64,000 nucleotides of DNA from contig NC_014934.1 of assembly GCF_000186265.1 (NCBI RefSeq), positions 4,824,354 through 4,888,353 on the forward strand, in the 5' to 3' direction. Positions 54,106-64,000 of this stretch are shown in pieces. Numbering within the stretch: position 1 is the stretch's first letter; each line of letters opens with the position of its first letter. The notes under the pieces are model-generated. The model saw only the letters and a program-made list of their open reading frames with translations. It ran no database searches and was not told the origin of the DNA. The DNA comes from Cellulophaga algicola DSM 14237 (GTDB lineage: Bacteria; Bacteroidota; Bacteroidia; Flavobacteriales; Flavobacteriaceae). A program made the position numbers and the translations under genes.

Positions 54106-55340
54106 TTTGCTAATTTTTTTACTAGTTTACCTACCGTTAATCCCTGAACAACAATGGAGAATACAACAACAACATATGTAATTACTAAAAATAAATCTCT
54201 ATTCATATCTTCAGAAAGCCCTAGTGCTAAAGCAATAGAGATGCCACCGCGTAAACCTCCCCAAGTCATAATAACATTTGTATTCGGAACAAAATCTAGT
54301 TTCTTTTCAAAGATCCGGATAGGTAATACTAAGGAAATATAACGACATAACAATATAATTGGTATTGCAAACAAGCCGGCTATGATATAATTTATATTGA
54401 ATGTAAGGACCAACATTTCCATTCCTATTAACACAAATAACAACGTATTCAAAAGAATATCAATCAATTCCCAAAATTTATCTACATATGTTTCTGTGGT
54501 TTCAGACATTGAACTGTCACGCAACGTATCATTACCCACTACTAAACCAGCTGTAACCATTGCTAACGGTGCCGATAAATGTAATTTTTGCGCTATAACA
54601 GTACCTACCATTACTGTAGCTAAAGTAATAATAACTTCAATATCATAATCATCTATAGATTTCATCAATCTATAGGTAACCCAACCCAGTAACAAACCTA
54701 AAATAATTCCTCCTATTACTTCTACTCCAAATAATTCTACAACATCTAAAGCTGTTATTGTTTCGGTAGACGGACTCGCAAATTGATATATTGTCAAAAA
54801 CACAACAACCCCTACCCCATCATTAAATAGCGATTCTCCAACAATTTTTGTTTCTAATTTTTTTGGAACTCCCGCTTTTTTTAAAATTCCGAGTACAGCT
54901 ATAGGATCTGTAGGAGATATTAAAGCCCCAAATAACAAACAGTGAATATACTTCACCTCTAAACCAAAAATTTGCAACAGATAGAACACCGCCGTTCCTA
55001 CCAAAAATGTAGAGACGAGGACTCCCAATGTAGAAAATAGCAATATTGGCCCTCGTTGAACTTTTAACTGTTCAAAATTAGTATGTAAAGCCCCTGCAAA
55101 GAGCAAAAAACTCAACATAACATCCAATAAAATAGATTTAAAATCAATTTGAGTTATGATGTACTTTTCAGCATTTAGCAATGTATCATCAAAATAACTC
55201 AAGGCAAATACTCCCAATGTAAAAACAATGGTAATCAACATTAACCCAATGGTATTGGGTAGCTTAAAAAAACGAACATTTATATAGCCAAATAAGGCCG
55301 AAAGAAATACCAGAATGGCAATGATCACAAAATAATCCAT
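54102..55340 (-). CDS. Na+(K+)/H+ antiporter, NhaP/CPA1 type
   Basis: 412 aa with about twelve transmembrane helices. The CPA1 core is clear: GALISPTDPIAVLGILKKAG and GESLFNDGVGVVVF with the Asn-Asp ion-binding pair, and the later WGGLRGGISIALAL with the conserved arginine. It exports Na+ (or K+) in exchange for protons at the inner membrane, as expected for a marine bacterium. The downstream 97-aa gene overlaps it by 4 nt. Confidence 0.92.
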   Translation of the reverse strand: MDYFVIIAILVFLSALFGYINVRFFKLPNTIGLMLITIVFTLGVFALSYFDDTLLNAEKYIITQIDFKSILLDVMLSFLLFAGALHTNFEQLKVQRGPILLFSTLGVLVSTFLVGTAVFYLLQIFGLEVKYIHCLLFGALISPTDPIAVLGILKKAGVPKKLETKIVGESLFNDGVGVVVFLTIYQFASPSTETITALDVVELFGVEVIGGIILGLLLGWVTYRLMKSIDDYDIEVIITLATVMVGTVIAQKLHLSAPLAMVTAGLVVGNDTLRDSSMSETTETYVDKFWELIDILLNTLLFVLIGMEMLVLTFNINYIIAGLFAIPIILLCRYISLVLPIRIFEKKLDFVPNTNVIMTWGGLRGGISIALALGLSEDMNRDLFLVITYVVVVFSIVVQGLTVGKLVKKLAK

Positions 55341-55430
55341 AAATCTGTTTGGTTAGGTGTTTTGCAAAAATGCGATAAAACAAGATGGTATAATAATACA
55401 ATGACTAAAAATTATCCCTCAAGAATACAC

Positions 55431-56435
55431 TTATCTATTAAATCTTCCTGTAGTATTCCCTTCAAGAATACCCATTACTTCTTTAACTGTTGCAAAATTA
55501 ACATCACCTTCATAGGTATGTTTTAAAGCACAAGCTGCACTAGCAAATTGCATTGCTTTATAATCGTCAAACTCTTGCAGTCCATAAATTAATCCAGCAG
55601 CAAAAGCATCTCCAGTACCAATTCTATCTACAATATGAGTAATATCTAAGTCTTCTGTTTCCCTAAACTCCTTACCATTCCACATTCTAGCTCTTATTTT
55701 ATGCCAAGAAGAATTCAAAGAAGTTCTTATTTTATCAAACACTTTTTCGATAGAAGGAAAACGCTCCATTAATTGTTTACTCGCAGCAATAAAATCATCA
55801 TTAGAATAACTATATGTTGTTTCTAATACTTCATTAATTTCATTTATACCACCAATAAAAATGGTGGAGTACTCTAACAACTCCGAAAGCACTTCTTTAG
55901 CATCCCTACCATATTTCCAGAGTCCACTTCTATAGGTTGGATCTGCCGTAATAGTAATTCCTTTTTTTCTTGCTAAAATTAAACCATCACGCAGGGTTTC
56001 ATATCCACCTTGACATAATGCTGGCGTAATTCCTGTCCAATGAAACCAAGATGCTTTTTTTAAGGAAGATTCCCAATCTACCATAGAAGGCTGTATCTCG
56101 GAAAAAGAAGAATGCGATCTATTGTACGATATTGAACTAGGCCGCATTACCGCCCCTACTTCTAAAAAGTAAACTCCCAATGGCCTATTAGAACGAACAA
56201 TAGAAGATGTATTTACATCAAACTTATTCAAATAAGAAATGGCTGTATCTCCGATAAAATCATTAGAAATACAACTGATATGTTTTACTTTTCCCCCAAA
56301 ATTTGAGATGGAAATACCCACATTAATCTCTGTACCTCCAAAATAAAATTCTAAAGTATTTGATTGTATAAACTTCTTATTTCCTTCTGGCGATAAACGC
56401 ATTAATACTTCTCCGAAAGTTATTGTTTGATTCAT
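55431..56435 (-). CDS. kdgK: PfkB-family sugar kinase, probable 2-dehydro-3-deoxygluconokinase
   Basis: 334 aa ribokinase fold. N-terminal GEVLMRLSPEGNKKF and FYFGGTEINVGISISNFG match KDG kinases, and the catalytic/anion-hole motif is IVDRIGTGDAFAAGLIYG (catalytic Asp in GTGDA). It would phosphorylate 2-keto-3-deoxygluconate from alginate, pectin or Entner-Doudoroff metabolism. It is monocistronic here, away from lyase clusters, so substrate is inferred from the family only. TAATTTCG 24 nt upstream may be its -7 element. Confidence 0.82.
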   Translation of the reverse strand: MNQTITFGEVLMRLSPEGNKKFIQSNTLEFYFGGTEINVGISISNFGGKVKHISCISNDFIGDTAISYLNKFDVNTSSIVRSNRPLGVYFLEVGAVMRPSSISYNRSHSSFSEIQPSMVDWESSLKKASWFHWTGITPALCQGGYETLRDGLILARKKGITITADPTYRSGLWKYGRDAKEVLSELLEYSTIFIGGINEINEVLETTYSYSNDDFIAASKQLMERFPSIEKVFDKIRTSLNSSWHKIRARMWNGKEFRETEDLDITHIVDRIGTGDAFAAGLIYGLQEFDDYKAMQFASAACALKHTYEGDVNFATVKEVMGILEGNTTGRFNR

Positions 56436-56630
56436 TACGAAAACGTTTGATGAATTGCGAAATTAAATAAGAATTATGCCTTTTTAATATAAAAGGTGAA
56501 TTAATAACAAATGTTCTTACAATTGACGAGTAGCAACACATCAATTAAAAACGAAATGAATAGCGTTACTCATTTAGTTTATCCAGTTACGCTGTTAGAA
56601 ATAAGAAAGATGCCTTGCACCATAACTTAA

Positions 56631-56810
<180 letters not shown>

Positions 56811-56882
56811 AAAATATATTGAAAATGATGTGTATTCCTAAATAGCCCCTACAGCTTATTAAAGGATTAAAATTAATTAGTT

Positions 56883-56916
56883 AAAGCTGAACAATGATAT
56901 CATTGTTCAGCTTTTT
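56883..56916. terminator. Perfect 32-bp palindromic terminator
   Basis: AAAGCTGAACAATGAT at 56883-56898 is followed immediately by its exact complement at 56899-56914 and then more T. It lies between the convergent small membrane protein and ligA genes and can serve both. Confidence 0.8.
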
Positions 56917-56952
56917 GGATTTATACTGTTTTCTTTTAAGTTTATCTTAGTT

Positions 56953-58953
<2,001 letters not shown>

Positions 58954-58971
58954 TTAAAACGATGGGTTATT

Positions 58972-59823
58972 TTATTTTTTTATTCCTTTCAACATTCGGT
59001 CATTACCAAACACATCTTGTCGCAGTTCAATATCAGAAAAATTATGTTCTCCTAAAAGAAGTTCGGTTTCTTTTCCTAAATATTGGTTAATTTCAAAATA
59101 TAACTTACCTTTTTTTACCAAATTATGAGCCGCAAAATCAGTTATTTTTTTGTAAAATAATAAAGGGTTATTGTCTGCCACAAACAAAGCCAACCCTGGT
59201 TCATACTTTAATACATTAGCATTCATGGCCGCCTTTTCTAATTCACGCACGTAAGGCGGATTAGACACTATAATATCAAATTCTTCCTGCAAGGTTTCTA
59301 TATCTAAAATACTTTCTTGGATAAAGTCGATAGCAACCTTATTTAACCTTGCATTCTGCTTTGCTACTGCAATAGCTTTTCCTGAAACATCTAAGGTATA
59401 TACTTTCGAGTTTGGTAAATGTTTAGCCAGCGAGATAGGGATACATCCACTTCCAGTGCCTATGTCTAATATTTTTAATTTAGAGTGATGATCTTCAATA
59501 TCGCCTAAAATCCAACGAACCAATTCTTCCGTCTCAGGTCTTGGTATCAACACATGTTCATTAACTATAAATTCCAAATCCATAAATTCCGTTTTACCAA
59601 TAATATATTGAACAGGAACATGAAGTTTTAATTTACTCAAAGCTTCAAACAAAGGAGATTCATCTTCTTTAGCAACAATTAAATTAGGCTCCATTGCTAA
59701 TACGAAGCGTTGTAACCCTAAATAATGTTCTATAAGCATATAAAAAAAACTATTTACTTCTTCTTTTTGATATGAAGCATCTAGCTCTTGGTGAAATATA
59801 TTTTTAATTTCTTTTAAAAGCAT
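58972..59823 (-). CDS. prmC: Release-factor glutamine methyltransferase
   Basis: Methylates the GGQ glutamine of peptide-chain release factors. 283 aa. SAM motif ILDIGTGSGCIPISLAKHLP, and the substrate-glutamine motif NPPY in IIVSNPPYVREL. LIPRPETEELVRWIL is another family mark. It precedes ligA by 18 nt on the same strand. Confidence 0.95.
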   Translation of the reverse strand: MLLKEIKNIFHQELDASYQKEEVNSFFYMLIEHYLGLQRFVLAMEPNLIVAKEDESPLFEALSKLKLHVPVQYIIGKTEFMDLEFIVNEHVLIPRPETEELVRWILGDIEDHHSKLKILDIGTGSGCIPISLAKHLPNSKVYTLDVSGKAIAVAKQNARLNKVAIDFIQESILDIETLQEEFDIIVSNPPYVRELEKAAMNANVLKYEPGLALFVADNNPLLFYKKITDFAAHNLVKKGKLYFEINQYLGKETELLLGEHNFSDIELRQDVFGNDRMLKGIKK

Positions 59824-59829
59824 ACCCTC

Positions 59830-60318
59830 TTATTTTAAATCCTTCAACATCCAAACGGGACAAGAGAAATGACCTGTATTTCCCATAGGAGCTTCTAAAT
59901 ATTCAAAACCAGATTTCTTATATAATTTCTGAGCCGCTTCCATATAAGGCATCGTTTCTAAATACATTTTATCAAAACCATATTCTTTTGCTTTCTCTAT
60001 GCAAGCATTTATCATTTGCGCCCCTACTCCTTTTCCTCTCGCTGCTTCTAAAAAATACATTTTCTGAAGCTCACATACATTGCCTTCATAATTTTCTAAT
60101 TGTGCAATGCCACAACACCCAATAACTTCATGGTTTTCTTCTACCACAAAATAAGTTGCTTTAGGAACATTATAATTCTCAAACATATGATCTAGTGCTT
60201 TATCGGCATATGCCGTACCTACTTTTGGCACTCCTAAATCTACCAATACTTTACGAACAACTTTTGCTACGTCTGCATTATCTTTTTGTTGAATTTCCCG
60301 AATTGTAATACTTCCCAT
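59830..60318 (-). CDS. GNAT-family N-acetyltransferase
   Basis: 162 aa. Motif A region LQKMYFLEAARGKGVGAQMINACIEKA (RGKGVG loop) and KMYLETMPYMEAAQKLYKKSGF. Substrate unknown. It starts the minus-strand GNAT-prmC-ligA series (6-nt and 18-nt gaps), divergent from ribD by only 43 bp. Confidence 0.85.
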   Translation of the reverse strand: MGSITIREIQQKDNADVAKVVRKVLVDLGVPKVGTAYADKALDHMFENYNVPKATYFVVEENHEVIGCCGIAQLENYEGNVCELQKMYFLEAARGKGVGAQMINACIEKAKEYGFDKMYLETMPYMEAAQKLYKKSGFEYLEAPMGNTGHFSCPVWMLKDLK

Positions 60319-60349
60319 AATTTCCTAAAACGATATCTATATAATATCC

Positions 60350-60357
60350 TATTTTTG
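60350..60357 (+). promoter_or_regulatory. -7 element (TATTTTTG) of ribD
   Basis: Exact TAnnTTTG match ending 4 nt before the GTG start, so the mRNA is predicted to be leaderless. No TTG at 19-21 nt upstream. Confidence 0.55.
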
Positions 60358-60361
60358 CGAC

Positions 60362-61417
60362 GTGAAGATACATGAATTTTATATTTTACGTTGCATACAA
60401 ATTGCTCAAAACGGTTTAGGAACTACAGCTCCCAACCCAATGGTTGGTGCTGTTATCGTGCATGAAAATAAAATTATAGGGGAAGGTTACACAAGTCCAT
60501 ATGGCGGCCCACATGCTGAAGTAAACGCTATTAATGCAGTTGCAGACAAAAACTTGCTTGTAAACGCAACAATATATGTAACCCTTGAACCCTGTTCTCA
60601 CCATGGTAAAACGCCTCCTTGTGCAGATTTGATTATTAAACACAAAATTAAAAATGTTGTCGTGGGACTTTTAGATCCGCATGAAAAAGTAGCAGGTCAG
60701 GGTATTCAAAAACTAAAAGATGCTGGATGTACTGTTACTGTTGGTGTTTTAGAAAACGAATGCAGAGAACACCACAAACGTTTTTTAACTTTTCAAGAAA
60801 AAAATAGACCTTATATTATTTTAAAATGGGCAGAAACAGCAGATGGTTTTATTGCTCCAGAATTAGCCCTAAGAACTAAAGAAAAACAACCTTTTTGGAT
60901 TACCAATACGTACTCTAGACAACTTGTACATCAATGGCGAGCAGAAGAACAAGCCATTTTAGTAGGTACCCATACTGTACTAGCAGATAATCCGAAATTA
61001 GATGTACGCAGTTGGACAGGCAAGAACCCAACACGGATTATTTTAGATCGGAATTTAAAAATTAATACTACTTTTCATGTAGTAGATAAAAGTATAAAAA
61101 CCATTATTTTTACTGAGATTTTAGAGGAGTCACGGTACCAAAGTGAGGTAATTTATATTCCGATAGATTTCAAAAAAAATATAGCTTCTCAAATCTGTAC
61201 AGCACTTTACCTTCAAAATATACAAAGTGTTATTATAGAAGGTGGCTTGCAAACCCTACAAACTTTCATTGCAGAAAACTTATGGGATGAAGCCCGCATA
61301 TTTAAAGGGAATTCTTTATTTAAACGCGGTGTAAAAGCGCCTATAATAGCTACTAGAACTTTGAAAGAAACTAGAAACATAGAAAAAGACATTTTAAACC
61401 TATATTACAATGATTAA
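60362..61417 (+). CDS. ribD: Bifunctional riboflavin biosynthesis deaminase/reductase
   Basis: Deaminates and then reduces the pyrimidine intermediate of riboflavin synthesis. 351 aa from GTG. Zinc deaminase site: His51/Glu53 (HAEVNAI), Cys78 and Cys87 (PCSHHGKTPPC). The reductase domain follows from about 145 (RPYIILKWAETADGFI). The GTG start fits the family N-terminus (CIQIAQNGLGTTAPNPMVGA). It overlaps the HAD gene by 8 nt. Confidence 0.95.
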   Translation: MKIHEFYILRCIQIAQNGLGTTAPNPMVGAVIVHENKIIGEGYTSPYGGPHAEVNAINAVADKNLLVNATIYVTLEPCSHHGKTPPCADLIIKHKIKNVVVGLLDPHEKVAGQGIQKLKDAGCTVTVGVLENECREHHKRFLTFQEKNRPYIILKWAETADGFIAPELALRTKEKQPFWITNTYSRQLVHQWRAEEQAILVGTHTVLADNPKLDVRSWTGKNPTRIILDRNLKINTTFHVVDKSIKTIIFTEILEESRYQSEVIYIPIDFKKNIASQICTALYLQNIQSVIIEGGLQTLQTFIAENLWDEARIFKGNSLFKRGVKAPIIATRTLKETRNIEKDILNLYYND

Positions 61418-62012
61418 GAATATAATTTTTGATTTTGGAGATATTTTCATCAACCTAGATAAACCCGCAGTTTTTAAAGCCCTAACTAAAGTTGGTTACA
61501 CTGAAATTACACCGGAATTAGATGAAATTTTTAAAACCTACGAAATGGGTTTACTAACTTCTGATGATTTTATATTAAAACTTAAAAAGATTTTCCCAAG
61601 TGCTACTTCGAAAGAAATTAAAGACGCATGGAATAGTATCCTTTTAGATTTCCCTGAAAACCGATTACTATTTCTAGAGCTATTGGCTTCCGAAAAGAAA
61701 TATCGGTTATTTTTATTGAGTAACACCAATGAAATTCATATTGATCACGCCATAGAATATATGGGGGCAGATCGGTTTAATAGATTTAAAGCCTGTTTTG
61801 AAAAATTTTACTTGTCTCACGAAATAAATTTAAGAAAACCTAACAAAGATATTTACGAATTTGTTTTATCAGAAAACAATCTTATTGCTGAAGAAACTTT
61901 TTTTGTGGATGACACTAAAGAAAACACAGACACTTCGTCTGCATTAGGAATTAAAAGTTGGAATTTAATAGTAGGTAAAGAAGATATTACGCAATTAAAG
62001 AGCAAATTGTAG
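61410..62012 (+). CDS. HAD-superfamily hydrolase (IA subfamily)
   Basis: 200 aa. Motif I IIFDFGDIF with nucleophile Asp8, motif II LFLLSNTNE, motif III Lys in NLRKPNKDIYEF, and motif IV FFVDDTKENTDTS. Probably a small-molecule phosphatase; substrate unknown. Being within the ribD operon, it could supply the missing phosphatase step of riboflavin synthesis, but this is speculation. Confidence 0.85.
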   Translation: MIKNIIFDFGDIFINLDKPAVFKALTKVGYTEITPELDEIFKTYEMGLLTSDDFILKLKKIFPSATSKEIKDAWNSILLDFPENRLLFLELLASEKKYRLFLLSNTNEIHIDHAIEYMGADRFNRFKACFEKFYLSHEINLRKPNKDIYEFVLSENNLIAEETFFVDDTKENTDTSSALGIKSWNLIVGKEDITQLKSKL

Positions 62013-62876
62013 ATGATCGATTTAATATTATGCATCCTCTTTTCTAGTTCACTCTTTGTGATCTTTAAACTTTATAATACGTATAAAGTCCAAACCCTTT
62101 TTGCAATAATCACCAACTATTTTGTTGCAGCTATTTTTTCAATTTTCTTTTACGAAGAGTCTATAGATTTTTCAACACTACCCAGTAAAGCCTGGTTTTT
62201 GCCCACTATAAGCCTTGGTTTTTTATTTATATTAGTTTTCTATATTACCGCAAAAACATCACAACAAATTGGTGTTTCTGTAGCCTCTGTATCTTCTAAA
62301 ATGTCATTAGTTATTCCTGTACTTGCAGGTGTAATCTTGTATAAAGAAGAACTAGGAACACTTAAAATAGTCGGAATAATTCTAGCACTCATTGCTGTAT
62401 ATTTTGCCTCTTTAAAAGACCGCACAATTACTGTAAAGACAGGAACGCTAGTACTACCTTTGCTTTTATTTCTGGGATCTGGATTCGTAGATACCAGTAT
62501 TAAATACATACAAACCACCTACGTATCTAAACAAGAATTTCCTTTTTTTTGCACTGTAGTGTTTACATCTGCTGGAATTTTTGGGGTCCTCTTCATTTTA
62601 ATAAGGTCATTTAAAGTACCTTTAAAAATAAATTATCGAAATATTTTAGGCGGAATAGTTCTTGGAATTTTCAATTATTTAACCTTACATTTTTTATTAC
62701 GGGCTTTACAAAACGACTTTTCTGATAGCTCTTCTATTTTTACCATTAATAATGTGGCAACCGTATTGTTTTCTACCCTTTTAGGTATTCTACTCTTTAA
62801 GGAAAAATTAATTCCCAAAAATTGGATTGGAATTGGATTAGCCGTAATTAGCATTATAATAGTAGCTTTGTTCTAA
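62013..62876 (+). CDS. EamA/DMT-family transporter
   Basis: 287 aa with ten predicted membrane helices as two EamA halves: VASVSSKMSLVIPVLAGVILYKEEL closes the first, and SIFTINNVATVLFSTLLGILLFKEKL the second. Exporter or importer of unknown metabolites. It starts directly after the HAD stop and shares TAATG with the following gene. Confidence 0.87.
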   Translation: MIDLILCILFSSSLFVIFKLYNTYKVQTLFAIITNYFVAAIFSIFFYEESIDFSTLPSKAWFLPTISLGFLFILVFYITAKTSQQIGVSVASVSSKMSLVIPVLAGVILYKEELGTLKIVGIILALIAVYFASLKDRTITVKTGTLVLPLLLFLGSGFVDTSIKYIQTTYVSKQEFPFFCTVVFTSAGIFGVLFILIRSFKVPLKINYRNILGGIVLGIFNYLTLHFLLRALQNDFSDSSSIFTINNVATVLFSTLLGILLFKEKLIPKNWIGIGLAVISIIIVALF

Positions 62877-63490
62877 TGAAATTAGCCTCAGACACCTATA
62901 AAACACTTTCGAAACCATCAGAAGAAATTTTGTTTAAAGAGAAAAAAAGCAAATTTTTCGGCTATGCATTCCCCATACAATCAGAAGACGAGGTAAAACC
63001 GCTATTAGAAGAGATAAAGAAAAAGCACCACACCGCAGGTCATGTTTGTTATGCATGGCAATTAGGTATTAAGACCCTAAATTACAGAGCAAATGATGAC
63101 GGCGAACCCAACAACTCTGCTGGCATGCCTATTTATGGCCAAATACAGTCTTTTGAAGTCACGAATGTCCTTGTGGCAGTCGCTCGTATATTTGGAGGAA
63201 CAAAACTAGGTGTAGGCGGCTTAATAAGCGCCTATAGAACTGGAGCCCAAATGGCTTTGGAATCTTCAACAATTATTAAAAAAATTATTCAAGTAGAATT
63301 TGAGTTATTTTTTGAATATGCCGATATAGATAAAGTGATGCGAATTATAAAACAAGAACAATTATCCATAGTCTCTCAGAAAATGGAATTGGATTGTACT
63401 ATCGTTATTTCTGTTCGTAAAAATGATGAAGAAAAAATAAACGGCATCTTTTCTGAACTGCACACTATTAAAATTAAATTGATTTCTTAA
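62876..63490 (+). CDS. IMPACT/YigZ-family protein
   Basis: 204 aa. N-terminal UPF0029 domain with KKSKFFGYAFPI, HHTAGHVCYAWQLG and NDDGEPNNSAGMPIYGQI (about 78-95), then VARIFGGTKLGVGGLISAYR. Found in nearly all bacteria; role unclear, possibly linked to translation control. Last gene of the ribD operon; its 3' end overlaps the convergent thioesterase gene by 17 nt. Confidence 0.92.
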   Translation: MKLASDTYKTLSKPSEEILFKEKKSKFFGYAFPIQSEDEVKPLLEEIKKKHHTAGHVCYAWQLGIKTLNYRANDDGEPNNSAGMPIYGQIQSFEVTNVLVAVARIFGGTKLGVGGLISAYRTGAQMALESSTIIKKIIQVEFELFFEYADIDKVMRIIKQEQLSIVSQKMELDCTIVISVRKNDEEKINGIFSELHTIKIKLIS

Positions 63491-63899
63491 CAGAATCTTG
63501 ATACTCAGAAATTTTCCGTATTAAATCTTCAGGACATCGAATTGGTTTATTTTTTTTGGTGTCTATAAAAGCTAAAACGGTATGCGCATCGACCAACAAC
63601 TCGTTTTTCTCGTTGAAAATCATATAGTCAAATTCGATCTTAACACCAGGTAACTTTTTTAAGTTCGTCACCACTGTTATTAGATCATCATACAATGCAG
63701 ATTTCTTAAAATTAACACTTAAAGAAATAACTGGTAAGATTATACCACTTTCCTCTAATGCTTTGTAAGAAATTCCTAACCCACGTAACCACTCTACTCG
63801 TCCCATCTCTAGATATTGCGCATAGTTGCCGTGATATACGACTCCCATTTGATCTGTTTCACCATATCTTACTCTAAAAGAAATTTTGTTAATATCCAT
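63474..63899 (-). CDS. Acyl-CoA thioesterase (YbgC/4-hydroxybenzoyl-CoA thioesterase type)
   Basis: Start chosen at the ATG at 63899; the frame extends to 63980 but adds a non-homologous aromatic-rich stretch. 141-aa hotdog fold with the active-site Asp in RYGETDQMGVVYHGNYAQYLEMGRVEW-type motif (about 9-35). Cleaves acyl-CoA or acyl-ACP thioesters. The coding ends of this gene and the yigZ-like gene overlap by 17 nt. Confidence 0.92.
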   Translation of the reverse strand: MDINKISFRVRYGETDQMGVVYHGNYAQYLEMGRVEWLRGLGISYKALEESGIILPVISLSVNFKKSALYDDLITVVTNLKKLPGVKIEFDYMIFNEKNELLVDAHTVLAFIDTKKNKPIRCPEDLIRKISEYQDSVKKSI

Positions 63900-64000
63900 T
63901 ATTTTAAAACTAAAAATTATATATTTAAAGGCTGTACTTTTTTGAAGTGGCAACATGGTAAAAAAAAACCGAAAATTCAATACTAATGAATTTTTTTTTT

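Noticed and set aside
63900..64000. Replication origin or dnaA start at the right edge
   Set aside because: I have a vague memory of similar genes near dnaA in flavobacteria, but no DnaA box cluster or coding start is visible in the last 100 bases.

Overview
The window is about 64 kb of low-GC chromosomal DNA from a member of the Bacteroidota, most likely a marine Flavobacteriaceae. The evidence is the gene families present (RprXY-type two-component system, DUF4835, DUF6913, DUF6503, Bacteroidetes omega subunit, TPR-fused histidine kinases, short-Q-loop CydA), the absence of clear Shine-Dalgarno sites, and several promoters of the flavobacterial form TTG-N19/20-TAnnTTTG. I would not name a genus from this sequence alone.

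Left part (1-14.4 kb), accessory metabolism. A truncated sulfite oxidase gene is divergent from cydAB (cytochrome bd). The two promoters each carry a GTAAC-N4-GTTAC palindrome at exactly the same distance from a TATTTTTA element. Next, on the minus strand, come a periplasmic asparaginase, an outer-membrane porin, an aspartate:alanine antiporter and an aspartate 4-decarboxylase. Together these look like a route from external asparagine to alanine, ammonia and CO2 that could generate proton-motive force. An eroded stretch (about 9.0-10.0 kb) holds a fossil of an alcohol dehydrogenase-like gene. It is followed by a small membrane protein, an AraC regulator, a 4-hydroxyproline 2-epimerase, an M28 peptidase and tRNA-His.

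Middle (14.7-29.9 kb). Three tandem paralogous TPR sensor histidine kinases have no response regulator beside them. An IS1182-family element sits inside the hairpin that was the shared terminator between the third kinase and transketolase. Then come a histidine phosphatase, a DUF6503 lipoprotein, smpB, a CrtI/RetSat-like oxidoreductase frameshifted at a run of nine A, and pcm.

30-38.7 kb. A plus-strand housekeeping series (Gfo/Idh/MocA oxidoreductase, 3-hydroxyacyl-CoA dehydrogenase, YggS, DnaQ/GIY-YIG fusion, K+ channel with a zinc ribbon, miaA, gntK) ends in a gluconate permease gene cut in two by an IS1595-family insertion with a clean 10-bp target duplication.

38.7-51.2 kb. A long minus-strand core block holds rprXY, coaE, a YbbR protein, a glycosyltransferase, fabI, recN, a DUF4835 protein, coaBC, rpoZ, bamD, dapA and a DUF6913 protein. 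A 22-bp perfect palindrome separates it from a plus-strand pair encoding the two halves of a 5'-nucleotidase on separate polypeptides.

51.3-64 kb. This part holds the nucleotidase pair, a GNAT enzyme, a cold-shock protein, a Na+/H+ antiporter translationally coupled to a small unknown protein, a KDG kinase-like sugar kinase, a 55-residue membrane protein, ligA-prmC-GNAT, the ribD-HAD-EamA-YigZ operon and a thioesterase at the right edge. There is no rRNA, CRISPR array or prophage. The mobile DNA visible is the two insertion sequences.
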